DNA of 64,000 nt from Tilletiopsis washingtonensis (lineage: Eukaryota > Basidiomycota > Exobasidiomycetes > Entylomatales): the NCBI RefSeq assembly GCF_003144115.1, contig NW_020311998.1:756581-820580 (forward strand). Direction: 5' to 3'. Each line of letters opens with the position of its first letter. Position 1 is the stretch's first letter. This document shows, piece after piece, positions 37,701-48,538 of the stretch. Below the pieces are notes generated by a model that saw only the letters and a list, made by a program, of their open reading frames with translations, did no database searches and was not told the origin of the DNA. The position numbers and the translations under genes were made by a program.

Positions 37701-38899
37701 TTCGAGTGCGAAGGCCATCTACGGGTTCGTTGCGCAGTTCTTCGACGCACTTGTCGGCCTGGTTGGGGCGTACAAGTCGCGGCCTGAGGTTGCCGTGGGC
37801 TTGCTTCGCGTTGTCAAAGCGCTGGCCGTCTCGCTCGATCTCGACTTTGCCGAGCCGTCCATCGTGGCGGGCATCAATATCACGGTGTGGCGTCTCATCG
37901 ACGCCCTGGCGGCGGCTCCGGAAGCGCTGGCGCCTGTCGACACTGCCTCTGCACTCGAGGAAGACGCGCCCTTCGAGGGACTGCGCCTGACGCTGGAGCT
38001 CCTGAACGAGGCCATGGTCTCGTCTGCAAATGACGACGGCGATCAGAGCTCGTGGCTCGCCTCTTCTCTCTCCGCCGAGCGCACGTCGGACGTGGCGCTT
38101 CACGGCTTCTCGACGGTGGTCCCGCTGCTGCAGAGCGACGCCTTGAGCGTGCCGGCCATCCGCAGCGAGCTCGGCCGCCTCACGAGCAACATCGCGGGCC
38201 GCTTCCCGCACCGCCTGCTCGGCCTAGGCCTCGTCGACGCGAACGGCTCTGGCGCGAGACTCGTCCAGAGCACCGTCATTGCTCTCGACCTCGCCTTCTC
38301 GGCCAACGATAGTCTTGTCGCCCTTGGTGCGCTTGAGGGCGTGGTCACACTGGCTGACGCTGCTGCCTCGATGCTCGAATACGGTGAGCCACGCCGCGAG
38401 CCCGAACCTCAGCACTGTCTAACTCTCCGTCACAGCACCCGGCGCGCAGGTGGAGCTCGTCGTCGGCGCGCTCGATCATCTGATCGTCTCGCTGCTGCGC
38501 TCGCTGCTGCTCGAGGCGCTCGAGTCCTCGCTCATCGACGCGCACTTGCTCGCTCTTCGCTCGCTACTCCTCAGTCGCGCTTCTGCGGCGCTTGGCGGCT
38601 CCGATGCGCTCGGCAGGCAACTCGAGCATTTCCACCAGCACACCAGCCTTGCGCCACAGCGGCGCGGCCCAGCAGACACCTCCGGCGATGCCGACCCGGC
38701 ACGGCGCGCGGCTCTCGCGGCCGTGGTCCACGAGCTGAGCAGCATGGCCCTCTCGTCGGCCACGCGGTCCAACGGAGCGGCGGCGAACGCCCTCCAGGCA
38801 CGCACGCAGGCCAAGGAAGCACGCGAGCGCGGCGCGTCGTACTGCGCAGCCAGCCGACCGGCGGCCCTTCGCGCCCGGGCGGCCTTGCGCGTGCGCTGA
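34740..38899 (+). CDS. Importin-beta-superfamily receptor, exportin-4-like
   Basis: Five exons (34740-34926, 34993-35618, 35679-36989, 37048-38383, 38436-38899) give 1307 residues, all predicted helical and HEAT-like, without signal or membrane segments. The N-terminal pattern (RARGEATFLALRVSEGACDY, DPFVLFQSFNLILAALPSL, YVRSRAYQVVAAVAKR) matches the CRM1/XPO4/RanBP16 branch, where a substrate-buffer helix pair is followed by 'VLFQ...' and a 'R.q...vvAvi.KR' helix. TETLLWFNGRWAASYLLASD in the middle resembles the 'WFl.RW..tYL' segment of exportin-4. Exportin-4 carries eIF5A and SMAD3 out of animal nuclei; cargo here is unknown. Many fungi lack XPO4, so this identification needs a profile search. 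RanBP16/exportin-7 is the alternative. Confidence 0.75.
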
Positions 38900-39100
38900 G
38901 GCATTGCTCGACAACCCTAGACATCATCGATACCACCTGCAATCAAGCACAAACACGATTAGCATTGAGCGGTGTGGAGATAGAGCGTCGTCGCGGTCAT
39001 GAGGCGGTGGGACGTGAAGGGAGCAGTGCGTCGCTGCAGGTATCTGATGGGGTGCGGGAACGATGGAGTCTGTCAAGGAGTCTTGGATATAGGGGGCGCC

Positions 39101-42100
39101 TCAGGCGCCCGGCATGCTGGCCGGAGCGACGCCGTACACCGTGCTGAGGCGAGCAGCGGCACTCAGCGGCTTCTTGCGCGGGCGCGCCATGGGCGGCGCA
39201 GCATCGCCGCCGGCATCGAACGAGTCGGCGCCGGCGAAGTACGAGCCTTCCTCGCCAATGCGCGTGATGGCTCCGGGCCAGCCGGACGGGTGCTCTGCCT
39301 CGGGCGTGGTGAGGCGCGGCGTGCACAGGCGGAACGTGCCCGAGCCGGACGTCGCTGCTTGCACTTGCGGCGCCAGGCCGCCGTGGAAGAGCGCCGGGCG
39401 AGCGCCAGAGGCGCGCTGCAGCTTGGGGCCCGGAGCACGAGACGACGGGGAGCTGACGCGCCGGCGCGTCAGCTCGCTGAGCTCGCTCGGCCGGCCGGCC
39501 TCTTGCTCCGCGAGGGTCTCGGATGACGGCGAGTTTGGCAGGGATGCGAGGCGAGGCTGGATTGGCGGTCGTCCGAGTGCGCCGGCGATGGACTGGCGAG
39601 CTGCGCCAGTCTGCGGGCTACTTGGGCTTGGTGCCTCGGAGCTCTCAGCCTCGGGTGCTTCAGCGACGCTTGCGGTGGGCTCGACGGTGGACGATGCGTC
39701 GGCGGCGGCGGGCCCCGTGTCAGCAGCCGGTTCAATCGGCTCGAGTGGCTGGCTTGTGCTGGACACGACGCGCTCAAAGGGAGCTTGTGCCTCTTCGACT
39801 GGGAACACTGAGTCGTAGCACGCGTCGCACGCGCGAGCGGGCTTCTCGACATCAGTGTCGCCGTCGTCGTAGCGCGCGATGAGGAACGAGCGCTGGCTGC
39901 ATGACCAGCACACAACCTGCCCGCACAGCCGGCAGTGGTGCTTGCGCCGCCAGATGCCGAACGTCTCGCTGCAGCAGATGCACCGGTCGGCGTGCGAGTC
40001 GGGCACCCACACCGGCGCGTTGTAGTCCTCGAGCACGCGCAGGCCGCTTTTGGGTGCGTTTGAGGGGCCGTGGCCCATGCCTACGCCCGAGGAGAGAAGC
40101 GTCGCCAGCGACGCTCCGCTCGGGAGGCTGTTCGGGAAGGAAGGCGGCCGTGCGTCGCCCACGGAGCTCGACGCTCCGTCGGCACTAACGATGGAGAAGC
40201 GGTTGCCTGCCTGAGCATCACCGGGTTCAGTGCTGGCCGACGGCGAGCTCTGCAGACCCCAGCCGCCTTGAGGCGCCGACGTGCGCCGGACCTGCTGCTG
40301 CGAAAAGCCGTAGGCCGACTGGGCGCGAGTCATGGAGCGGCGTCGCTCACGCCGCAGCTCCGACGAGTTCTCGTCGGCCTGCAGCGTGCGCCGTGCGCTC
40401 ATGAGGTCGTCGCGTGCGTCGCGGATGGCAGAGAGCCATGCCTCCTTCGTCTCGGCGCTGTCGGCGTACACGGCGAAGCTCTTGTTGGGCGTGCGGATCT
40501 CGAAGGAGTAGCGCAGCGCTGCTGGTCCGCCGCCCTCGACGCCGACGACGGTGAGCTCCTGGAGCGGGAACTTGGCGCGGAACTGCAGCTGCTGGCTGTC
40601 CTGCGCCATCGAGAGAGGCCGCGTGGCCTCGGCAGACGTGCAGCGCGTCCGGCTGGCTCCAGCAGCGGCCGTGCCGTCGGCTGGCCCTGTCGAAGTGCGC
40701 TCAGCTGGCAGCCGAGTGGCGCCGCCAAACGTGGGACTCGGCGGCGGCTCGCTTGTCGCGCCGTACAGACCGCCGCCACGAGCGAAAGCCTGCCATGCGG
40801 CAGAGGCCGACTCCATGCCGATCGAGCCGCTGACGGGGCTGGCGTACACGAGGCAGTCTGAGAAGAGGAAGAACTCGCGCTGCTGAATGTTGCGGCGACA
40901 CGCCTTGAGCAGCGCGCCGCGCAGCAGCAGCGACCGACCGGGCACGATGAGCGGCTCGGGCAGGCCGACGAGCGAGCGCTGCAGACCGAGCATGACCAGC
41001 ACCATCTCGTGCTGCCGTATGTTCTCGTTGATGTATGAGGCGACCTGCTCGATGACCTCGAACGCCTTGGACAGATCGGCGTAGTCGCGGTGGCTGCTAG
41101 GCGTGTACTTGAGCAGGTCGCCGACGAGCATCTTGTAGCGCGGAATGCGCTGCACAATAGTCAGCAGATGCGCCTGGAAGCCCAGTCCGAATCCGAAGCC
41201 GCCGCTGGCGCTAGCCTTGCCCCAGGTGGCGCGCTCCGTGTCGCGCAGGAAGCGACTGAATGCATCGTTGGACCGTCGTTCGCTCTCGATGCGCGCCAGC
41301 GCCGACGAGAAGTTCTTGACGTACAGCGAGTACATCTTGAGGAAGGGCGCCATCGGCAGCAGGATGTCACCGACGACGTCGGTCTCGGCCGCCCAAGGCA
41401 TCAGCGAGGCGGCGGGATCAAAGATGATCTCCGGCACCGACGGCGACGCGAGGGCCATCGACGCCGGGCGCGAGCCGGGCGGCGAGCGACTGCGCCCGCT
41501 GAGCCGGTCGTCGAGCCGAACCAGCAGCTCAGAGTTGAGGTGCAGAATGTCGACGAAGTTCGAGAAGATCTCGCCAAGCGCCTTGCGCGAGAGCATCGGT
41601 GCCGCAGAGCTGCTGGATGCGACGCTCGAAGCTGCCGCGCCTTTGCTCAGCGCCATCAGAGGCTGATAGTAGGACTGCAAGGCGCGTGTCAGCAGTGCGC
41701 CAGCGTCTCATCACGCGCCGAACTCACATCATTGATCAGTCGCAAGCTCGCCACGAAGAGCCGCTCCGTGTCGACAAGCTCCATGGCGACGTGCAGCCGC
41801 TTCTTCATCATCGCCTCGTAGCTCGCCACGACGTGCGTCGGATCCGTGGGGCTGCGCCGCAGCGCACTGGGCCGGCCACTGCGCGTGGTGGAGTACGTCG
41901 ACGAGCCGGCCGACGCGCAGCTCTCCATGCTGCTGTCGCCGACGGGATGCGAGCCGCTGCGCGACGGCGCCGTCATCGACACGGGCGACGTCGGCGACGT
42001 CGGGCTCACCGGCTCGTCGTGCGCGCTCGTGGTGCGCGACAGCGGCGAGGCGGCAAACGAGACAGGCTCACCCTCGGGCAGCGACTCGAACGAGGCGATG

Positions 42101-42744
42101 CTGATCGTCGAGATGCGGTTCACCATGCTCGGCACATTTGGCAGGCTGGGCCGCCGTGCCCACGTGTCGGCGGTGATGGGCCGCGCAGGGCGCAGCTTGG
42201 CCGCGCTACCTGAGCTGCTGGCCGCCGCTGCCGCGCTGCTGCGTCCCGAAGCCGCTGCCGAGCTCGAGACGTTGATGCCGAGCGCGGACGCGAGCGTGGG
42301 CGAGAGAAGGCCCGGCTGCACGGCCAGCTGGCCGTGGCCGTGGCCGCTGTGGCCGGAGGCGCTGCTGTGCACGCTCGACGGGCGGCTGCTCGAGTGCAGG
42401 GCGCTGTCGCTCTGCTTGCGCACGCGCGGCCGCGCCCGCGCCGAGTCAACGGAGCTGGTGCGCACGACGCTCGGCATGCGCGCCTCCTTGGGCGACGGCG
42501 CTGCGTACGACGACGCGGCGCTCGTGTGTGCCGACGACGCGGAGACGTCGGACATGCTCGAGAGGCGCGCCGAGCACTCCGACGAGAGATTGGGCGACGT
42601 GTTGTTGCTGCTGCTGCCGCTCGCGCTCGTGCTCGAGAGCGACGTCGTCGACGAGGGCCGCACGAGGCTCACGGGCCGCAGCGCGGGCCGCCGCGAGTGC
42701 AGCGCCGGGACGGAGGCGGCGGCGGCGCTGAGCGGGTGCGCCAT
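39101..42744 (-). CDS. Rho guanine-nucleotide exchange factor, DH-PH-FYVE
   Basis: Two exons (41728-42744 and 39101-41674) give about 1196 residues. Residues 1-310 are Ser-rich and disordered. A DH domain (about 315-575) starts RLHVAMELVDTERLFVASLR, is crossed by the intron, and contains FVDILHLNSELLVRL and the core helix IVQRIPRYKMLVGDLLKYTP. A PH domain (about 585-760) begins LLLRGALLKACRRN and ends at KEAWLSAIRDA, with a Ser/Thr/Pro-rich insert. A FYVE finger follows (about 895-955) with WVPDSHADRCICC, RRKHHCRLCG and the last Cys pair in ACDAC; its RVC motif is degenerate (RAC). The C-terminus is disordered. The order matches FGD-type exchange factors that activate Cdc42/Rho on PI3P membranes. 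In-frame sequence continues upstream to 43470 but reads like leader; I chose the ATG at 42744. Confidence 0.93.
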
Positions 42745-44828
42745 GCGGCGTCGGTGCAGCGAGGCGGCCGCGGCAGAGTGGCAAGGGTGGCGGCGAGGGT
42801 GTGGAGGCGAGAGGAGCGCGTGGTGTGAGGGGCAGCGAGGCCGGGCAGCGGTGCTGCGGCGGCGCGGCACGGGGTATGGGATGGCGAGGTGGCGCGGAGC
42901 ACCGGAGAATAGCGGACGAGGCGGTGCAGAGGAGACGACGGACGAGGAGAGGGTGTGAGTGAGAGAGAGGGGCGTGGGACAGAGACAGGGAGAGGCGGCG
43001 CGGAGAGGAGGCCGCGCCGGCCGCGCCAGCCCCTGAGCCGCTCGCTGGTGCTGCCGGCGCGCTGCAGGGTGCTGTGCGGTGCGCGCACCGTGCTGCCGCG
43101 CGCCCGCCATGCGCAGGCGCCACGCTTGGCAGCCACCGTGGAAACACATCCAGCGCCGCGCGGCAGAGCAACAGGGGCTCGACGCGTCGGGCGGTACGGC
43201 CGCGCCCGGCTGTTGATCTCGCAGCGGCAGCCGCCTCCGCCGCCGCCTCCGCCCTCGGCATCCCCCAATCTTCGCACCTCGCTCAGCCCAGCTCATCATC
43301 AGCCGCGCCGGGCGTGCAAGAAGGATCAGCGACGGCGGCGCGCCTCGCGAATGATCGGCTCCGCGCACGGCTCGCTCGCTGCTGGTGCGCGCCGAGTGGG
43401 CGTTGGCAGAGCCAGGGCGCAGGCAGCAGCGCCTCGCGCCCGCGCTACTTATACATCTGCTGCATCGCACTCCTCAGCAGCATCCTGCGATGGAGGCAGC
43501 GGCAGAAGCTCGGGCCGCCGCGTGCATGCTGCGTCCGGTGGCCTGTGCCGCTCGGGAGCGCTGCGACGGGCTGTGCGTGGCCCGGCAGGAGGGCCAGGCG
43601 CCGGACGCCTCCGCGGCCCGTCAGCGCTGCGCCCGCCGGAGGATTGCGTGGCTCGCAGACCGGTGCGGCGAGCCCGCCTCCTGCACCTGGCTGTATTGCG
43701 GCGAGCTGTGCATCTGTTGACCTGCTGCTGCTGAGGTTGAAATCGAGAAGGAGCCGCAGCATCAGTCGCAGCCGCAGCATCGCAACTGCGACTGCAGCCG
43801 CAGCGCAGCGGCGTCCGCGCCGTCTTCTGGCGCGCGCCGCAGCCAGCCCCTTGCCTGCGCCTGCGCGCCCTCGGGCCATCGCGCAGCGCCACACAGCGGG
43901 CGCGGCCGTTCGGAGGCCCCTCCGTCGCCGTCGTCGTCGTCGTCGTCGAGGGCAGCCTTCGCAGGTACGCTTCGCTGACGTCGTCGCGCTGGCGCATCCA
44001 TCTCCAGCCTCCGTCGCGAGCTGAGAACGTGGGCGCTGCGCATCGCCCCGGCGTTCATGCTGGCCCTCTGCCTGCTCTGAGACCACAAGCTGATCAGCAG
44101 CCGGCGCGAGGTGACGCCCGCAGGCATCGGGGGCGCGCCGCACTCCGCCTCCCGCCGGGCGCGAGCTGCTCTTCTGCCTCGCTCGTGCGGTGCTTGCGCT
44201 GCCGCCGTGCCCGCAGCCCACCGAGCGCAGCGCACGCCGCGCACCGCACCGCTACGCGCACCGCTCGTGCGGGCCGCCTCCTCGCCGCCGCCGGCTGCAA
44301 AGCCTTGTCTTCGCTGAGGCTGCGCACTGCCGCAGCAGCACCTCTGGCCCACGCACAAGGCACAGCGGTGCACCTGCAGCGAACAAGGAGCCGCGGCGAT
44401 GAGCGGCGAGGGCACGGCGGCGGCGCGGCGGAGCGGCCGCTGAGCGCGCCAAAGCGCCCCGCGCGTCCGGCGCGCAGGCGGGAGCGAGGCACGGGAGCAG
44501 TGCGAGGGGAGCGCGATTTGCCGTGCTGCTCCCGCGCTCGCGACGCTCTCTTTGCGCGCGCGCCGCTTGGCCCGCCGGCCTCTCGCCGTGCCCTTTGTGC
44601 TCGCCCGCGTCCGCGACCGCCTCGCCTCTAATCTGGCACACCTCGCTCCCCTCTCGCTCTCACCTCGACATCCCAGCGCACCCTCCTCCGCCTTCGCACC
44701 AGCCCTCTCACACACGCGCGCACTCTTCTTGCTCCATCTCTCGCGCATCTCGCACACCCGCGCCACCCACACTCCTTCTGCCTCGTTCTCGCCGGCCCCG
44801 CGCCCCGAGCGCACTTGCCGCCGCCGCC
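42745..44828. other. 2.1-kb divergent intergenic region
   Basis: This separates the starts of the Rho exchange factor (-) and the SH3 membrane protein (+). Both flanks are pyrimidine-rich on their coding strands (42770-43010 and 44630-44820), as in leaders. The middle has overlapping Arg/Ala-rich frames on both strands and no domain. A (GTC)n simple repeat lies at 43929-43949. No gene is supported. Confidence 0.55.
43929..43949. repeat. (GTC)n trinucleotide repeat
   Basis: About seven tandem copies of a GTC/CGA-type trinucleotide in non-coding DNA; a microsatellite with no implied role. Confidence 0.8.
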
Positions 44829-46701
44829 ATGGCCCGCCGTGTTCTCCTTCTCGCCGCCGCAGCTGTCGCGCTGCCGGCCACCCTCGTCGCGGCGCAGGGC
44901 CCCGAGTGCCTCAGCCTGCGCGGCAGCGAGCAGTGCCCCAGCTTCCAGGACGCCTGTGAGTGGCAGGCAGAGCAGCGCGCGTGTGGCGGCGGCCGTGTCG
45001 CCCGCAGTGGCAAGGCGCACGCTCACACCGCTGCACAGACATCAACCCCACCAACCTCTCGACGCGCTTCTCCTGGTTCTCCCAGGTCAACGACGTCGCC
45101 ACGTTCGACGAGCAGTTTGCCCTCTACTTCAGCGACCCCAGCCGCTTCACTGCCGAGAAGAAGCAGCGGCAGCTGGCGTGCAACGGCTCGGGCATTGCCA
45201 ACACGACGCTGCAGTGGGAGCGCACCATCATGTGCGGCAAGTTCACGCAGATGAGCTACTCGGAGGCGTGCAACGTGCAGGCGCCCACCATGATCTGCCA
45301 GGACACGTGCCGCTCCTGGTCGGCGGCGCAGACGCGCCTCGTCGAGAACCCGGCGCTGTGTGCGCCCGAGGACCAGCTCACCGCGGCGCAGAACCGCACG
45401 CGCTCGGACACGCTCACGCGCGACTTTGTCGCATGCACTGGTGAGTGTGCGGCGATGCAGCACGCTCGATGTTGCACTCACGCCAGCTCGCAGACTGGAC
45501 CACGCTCGTGAGCACGAACAACGCCACGTGCGTCGAGGGACGCGCCAATGAGGGCAACTGCGGCTACGGCCCGGGCGTGAGCACCGAGCTGTGCACGGCG
45601 TGTGATCCCAGTGGCAGTGAGTAGGGCAGAGCACCGGGTTTGCGCGGGCTCGGGCGCTGACGCGGCGTGCCTTCTGCAGACCGCACCATCGACGCCTGCT
45701 GCTTTGACCAGAACACGTCGCTCAGCCAGTGCGCGTCGTACGGCCACCCGGCGGCGGCGGCGATCATCGCCACGACGTCCGTCGCCACGGGCCTGGCCAC
45801 GGCCACCTCCTCGAGCTCCTCGCAGCGGCCCACCAACTCGGGCGCCGCCGGCTCGTCTGCCAGCGACAACAGCAGCTCGACCAACGGCGCCGCCAACCTC
45901 AGCAGCGGCGCTCTTGCCGGTCTCATCATCGGAGTCATCATCGGCGCACTCGTTCTGGGCGCCTTCCTCGCACTCGTCGTGTTCCGCCGCCGCCGCAACG
46001 GGCACCAGGGCGGCATCGCACCCATGTACGCCGCGCACAACGGCGCGCGCTCGGGCTCGACGGAGAAGCCGTGGCAGCACTCGGAGGACGGCATGGGCCA
46101 CGGGCGCTCCATGGACGCCAGCCCGCTGTCCAACGAGAAGGGCATTGGCGGCAGCGGCGGCGCAGCGCTCGCTGGCGCAGGTGTGGGCGCCGGCGTCGTC
46201 GGTGCCGCCGCCGCCGCCGCTGGCAGCAGCCGCGACCACTCGAGCGAGGACCGGCAAGAACGGCCCATCTCGGGCGTCACGACGCAGAGCTCGGGCACCG
46301 ACGGCCGCGGCACGACGGTGCCCATGGTGCGCGACCAGTACACGGGGCAGGACATCTACCCGGGCGAGGAGGTGATTGCCATCTACCCGTACAACGCCAG
46401 CCTCAACGACGAGATCACGCTCGAGCCGGAGCAGCTCGTCACCATCGTGCGGCTGTACGACGACGGCTGGGCGCTCGGCCGCACCAGCGACGGCACCGAG
46501 GGCGCGCTGCCGCTCGTGTGCGTCAGCAGCACAAAGGGCGAGATCCCGCGCGTCGGCGGCACGGGCAGCGGCACCACGGGCACCGGCACCGGCACCGAGG
46601 ACGACGGCATGACGTCGGGCAACGAGTTCACCAGCGATGCCGACGGCGCCGTGACGGCCGACGAGGGCTTCACGTCCGACGCACCAAGCCGGAGACACTG
46701 A
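44829..46701 (+). CDS. Single-pass membrane protein with cytoplasmic SH3 domain
   Basis: Four exons (44829-44955, 45039-45440, 45494-45616, 45680-46701) give 557 residues. A signal peptide (LLLAAAAVALPATLVAAQ) precedes a Cys-rich, N-glycosylation-rich outside part (about residues 24-240; for example SGIANTTLQW, FVACTDWTTL, DACCFDQNTS) and a Ser/Asn/Gly linker. One transmembrane span follows (GALAGLIIGVIIGALVLGAF) with a stop-transfer cluster VFRRRRNG. The cytoplasmic part has an SH3 domain: EEVIAIYPYNASLNDEITLE (ALYPY-like), LYDDGWALGRT and EGALPLVCV. The tail is Gly/Thr/Asp-rich. This architecture recalls fungal Fus1-type and Sho1-like proteins that link the cell surface to actin or MAPK modules, but it has one membrane span, unlike Sho1's four. 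Ligand and partners are unknown. Confidence 0.9.
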
Positions 46702-47400
46702 ACGCGTTGGTGCGCTGCCCCCTGCTCGCCTTGCTCCGTGGTCCGTCCCGCTTTCGCTTCTCCGTTCCTGCCATATACCGCCTGCGCGCTGCCCTTGCGC
46801 CGCACGCCCGTCTCCACTTTTCACACACTCATGTCGCTCCCTTTCTCTTTACACTTGCCACACACCCACACTGTCTTTTGAGCCTCACCTCTGCGCAACC
46901 CTCCTCTCTTTCTCACCTGTTGTTATGTATCCACACCCGGCGCGGCATCTGACCTGCTGCAGCTCGTCCCTCTGTCTTTGGTACACCCCTCCTCTTGCGC
47001 GCGTCTCGCCCTCGGCAGCCCGAGTCAGTCCTGTAGTGCCTCTCTATCGGGCTTCGCTGCCGCCTTTCGCAATACCAGCCGCATCGTGAGCTGTGCGTCA
47101 TCGCGTGTGTGTGCGCTGAGTGCCATCAGATGGAGCTTCCGTGTGCTGGGCGCGATGACACGGACAGAGGGGCAGCAGACACGGCCATGAGACATCTCAT
47201 CCTCGTCAGCGGGAGAGAGCAATTCGGACACGACGGCGCCTACGCGACTGATAGCACACGCTCGGCTTCCCTCTGCCAACCAGAACACCACGCAAGCCTG
47301 CTTCGTCGCAGGCAAGACACACGCCGCACGGTGTGCCTAGAAGGGATGCATGAGATTGCGCGCGAGCGGTGAATGAAGTGAAGTGTGCGCCGCGTCGCTT
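46702..47400. other. Convergent intergenic region
   Basis: 700 bp between the 3' ends of the SH3 gene (+) and RPS19 (-). It has a lower GC content than its surroundings, C/T-rich early and mixed later, consistent with two 3' untranslated regions. No open frame of interest was seen. Confidence 0.5.
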
Positions 47401-48538
47401 TTACTCGTCGTCCTCGTCCTCGGCCTCGTCGTCCTCGTCGTCCTCCTCCTCGTCCTCGTCCTCCTCCTCGCGCATGCTCTCGAGCACGGCGGTGGCGATG
47501 CGGTCCAGGTCACGCATGCCGTCGACGGAGATGCGGCGGCCGCCCTTGGGGTCCTTCTCGAGCACTCCGATGCCCTCGAGGCCCTGCACAGCCTTGCGCT
47601 GCACCGAGCCCGAGGCCTCGGCGTGCCGCTGGGGGCGGAAGCCGCGGTTCTTCGGGCCGCCGTGGTACTTCTGCAGGGCGCCGATGCCGACGGCCTTGCG
47701 CAGGTAGACGTGGCGGGCCAGGGCAGCTGCAGGGTAAATGACGCGTCAGCTCTGCCTGGTCTCCCTACCGCCTGAAGGTCGGCACTCAAGTCGACCCTTG
47801 TGACGCCAGCGCCCGTTAAAGTCGCACAGCACAGCTGCCGGCCATCGGCGCCTTCGACAGGACGTGACGCGCAGATCGTCGCAGCATGCCTGTACCGCGA
47901 AATCGAGGCGACAGCATGCCAGCTCGTGCGACGGAACAGTCAAGCAGACCTGCCGCACGCCGAGCCTCACGCTTGAGTGCTGCGCCATACATCTACATGC
48001 CAGACACATCCGCCGCGCCCTCCTGGCTGCACCAAGCTTCTGCCACCCGGCGCCTCGCATCTATGCACTTTCGCTCCGTCGCAGCTCAATCAGACTCGCA
48101 GCGAGTACTCACCAGCGCGCACGTAGAACCAGTCAGGGTCGTACGGGGCCTGCTCCTTGTAGGCGCCCGTCTTGACGATGTCCACCCAGGTGGGCACCTC
48201 AAGCTAATTCCAGACCCAACCCAGCAGCAAGAGCAACGAGAGAGGCAGAGCAACGAGCAGAGCGGCGAGGGAAAGAGAGAGAGGCGATGGAGGATGTCAG
48301 CAGGCTGTTCGCGCGCGTGTCCTGCTCACCGGCCGCGCTCGCCCTTCCGTCCTCCTGACGCTACTCCAGCACAGCATCACTGTGCCTGCACCACGTCATC
48401 TGCCCGTCTCCCACCAACGCAGCAGCATTGCCGTCCTCCAGCATGTCCACGGCCGCCGCGCCTCACCTTGCCGGAGCGCTTGAGGTGGTTGGCGTAGGCC
48501 GTGATGAAGGAGTCGGCGGGAACGTCACGGACACCCAT
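47401..48538 (-). CDS. RPS19: 40S ribosomal protein S19 with acidic tail
   Basis: Three exons (48467-48538, 48113-48203, 47401-47726) give 162 residues; the family is normally 140-150. The core is typical: [99 protein letters not shown] and [19 protein letters not shown]19 sits in the head of the 40S subunit and is needed for 18S rRNA 3'-end maturation. After VLESMR come 22 residues of which 21 are Asp or Glu (47404-47469), encoded by GAN codons, far more than the few acidic residues yeast Rps19 ends with. Both introns are long (263 and 386 nt against about 55 elsewhere), which is common for fungal ribosomal-protein genes. Start: the ATG directly before GVRDV. Confidence 0.97.

Noticed and set aside
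42745-43470. N-terminal extension of the Rho exchange factor up to an ATG at 43470
   Set aside because: The extra 240 residues are Arg/Pro/Ser/Cys-rich with the pyrimidine-rich base pattern of a leader; the ATG at 42744 begins a more typical disordered tail.
43074-44814. Frames of 200-350 residues in the 42.7-44.8 kb intergenic region
   Set aside because: Arg/Ala-rich in every frame, mutually overlapping and with no domain; typical of GC-rich non-coding DNA.
47727-48112. C/D-box snoRNA in RPS19 intron 2
   Set aside because: No RTGATGA C box with a paired CTGA D box at a suitable distance was found on the coding strand.
48204-48466. C/D-box snoRNA in RPS19 intron 1
   Set aside because: A weak ATGAC and a CTGA exist, but they are about 100 nt apart and lack a terminal stem; the CTGA is probably a branch site.
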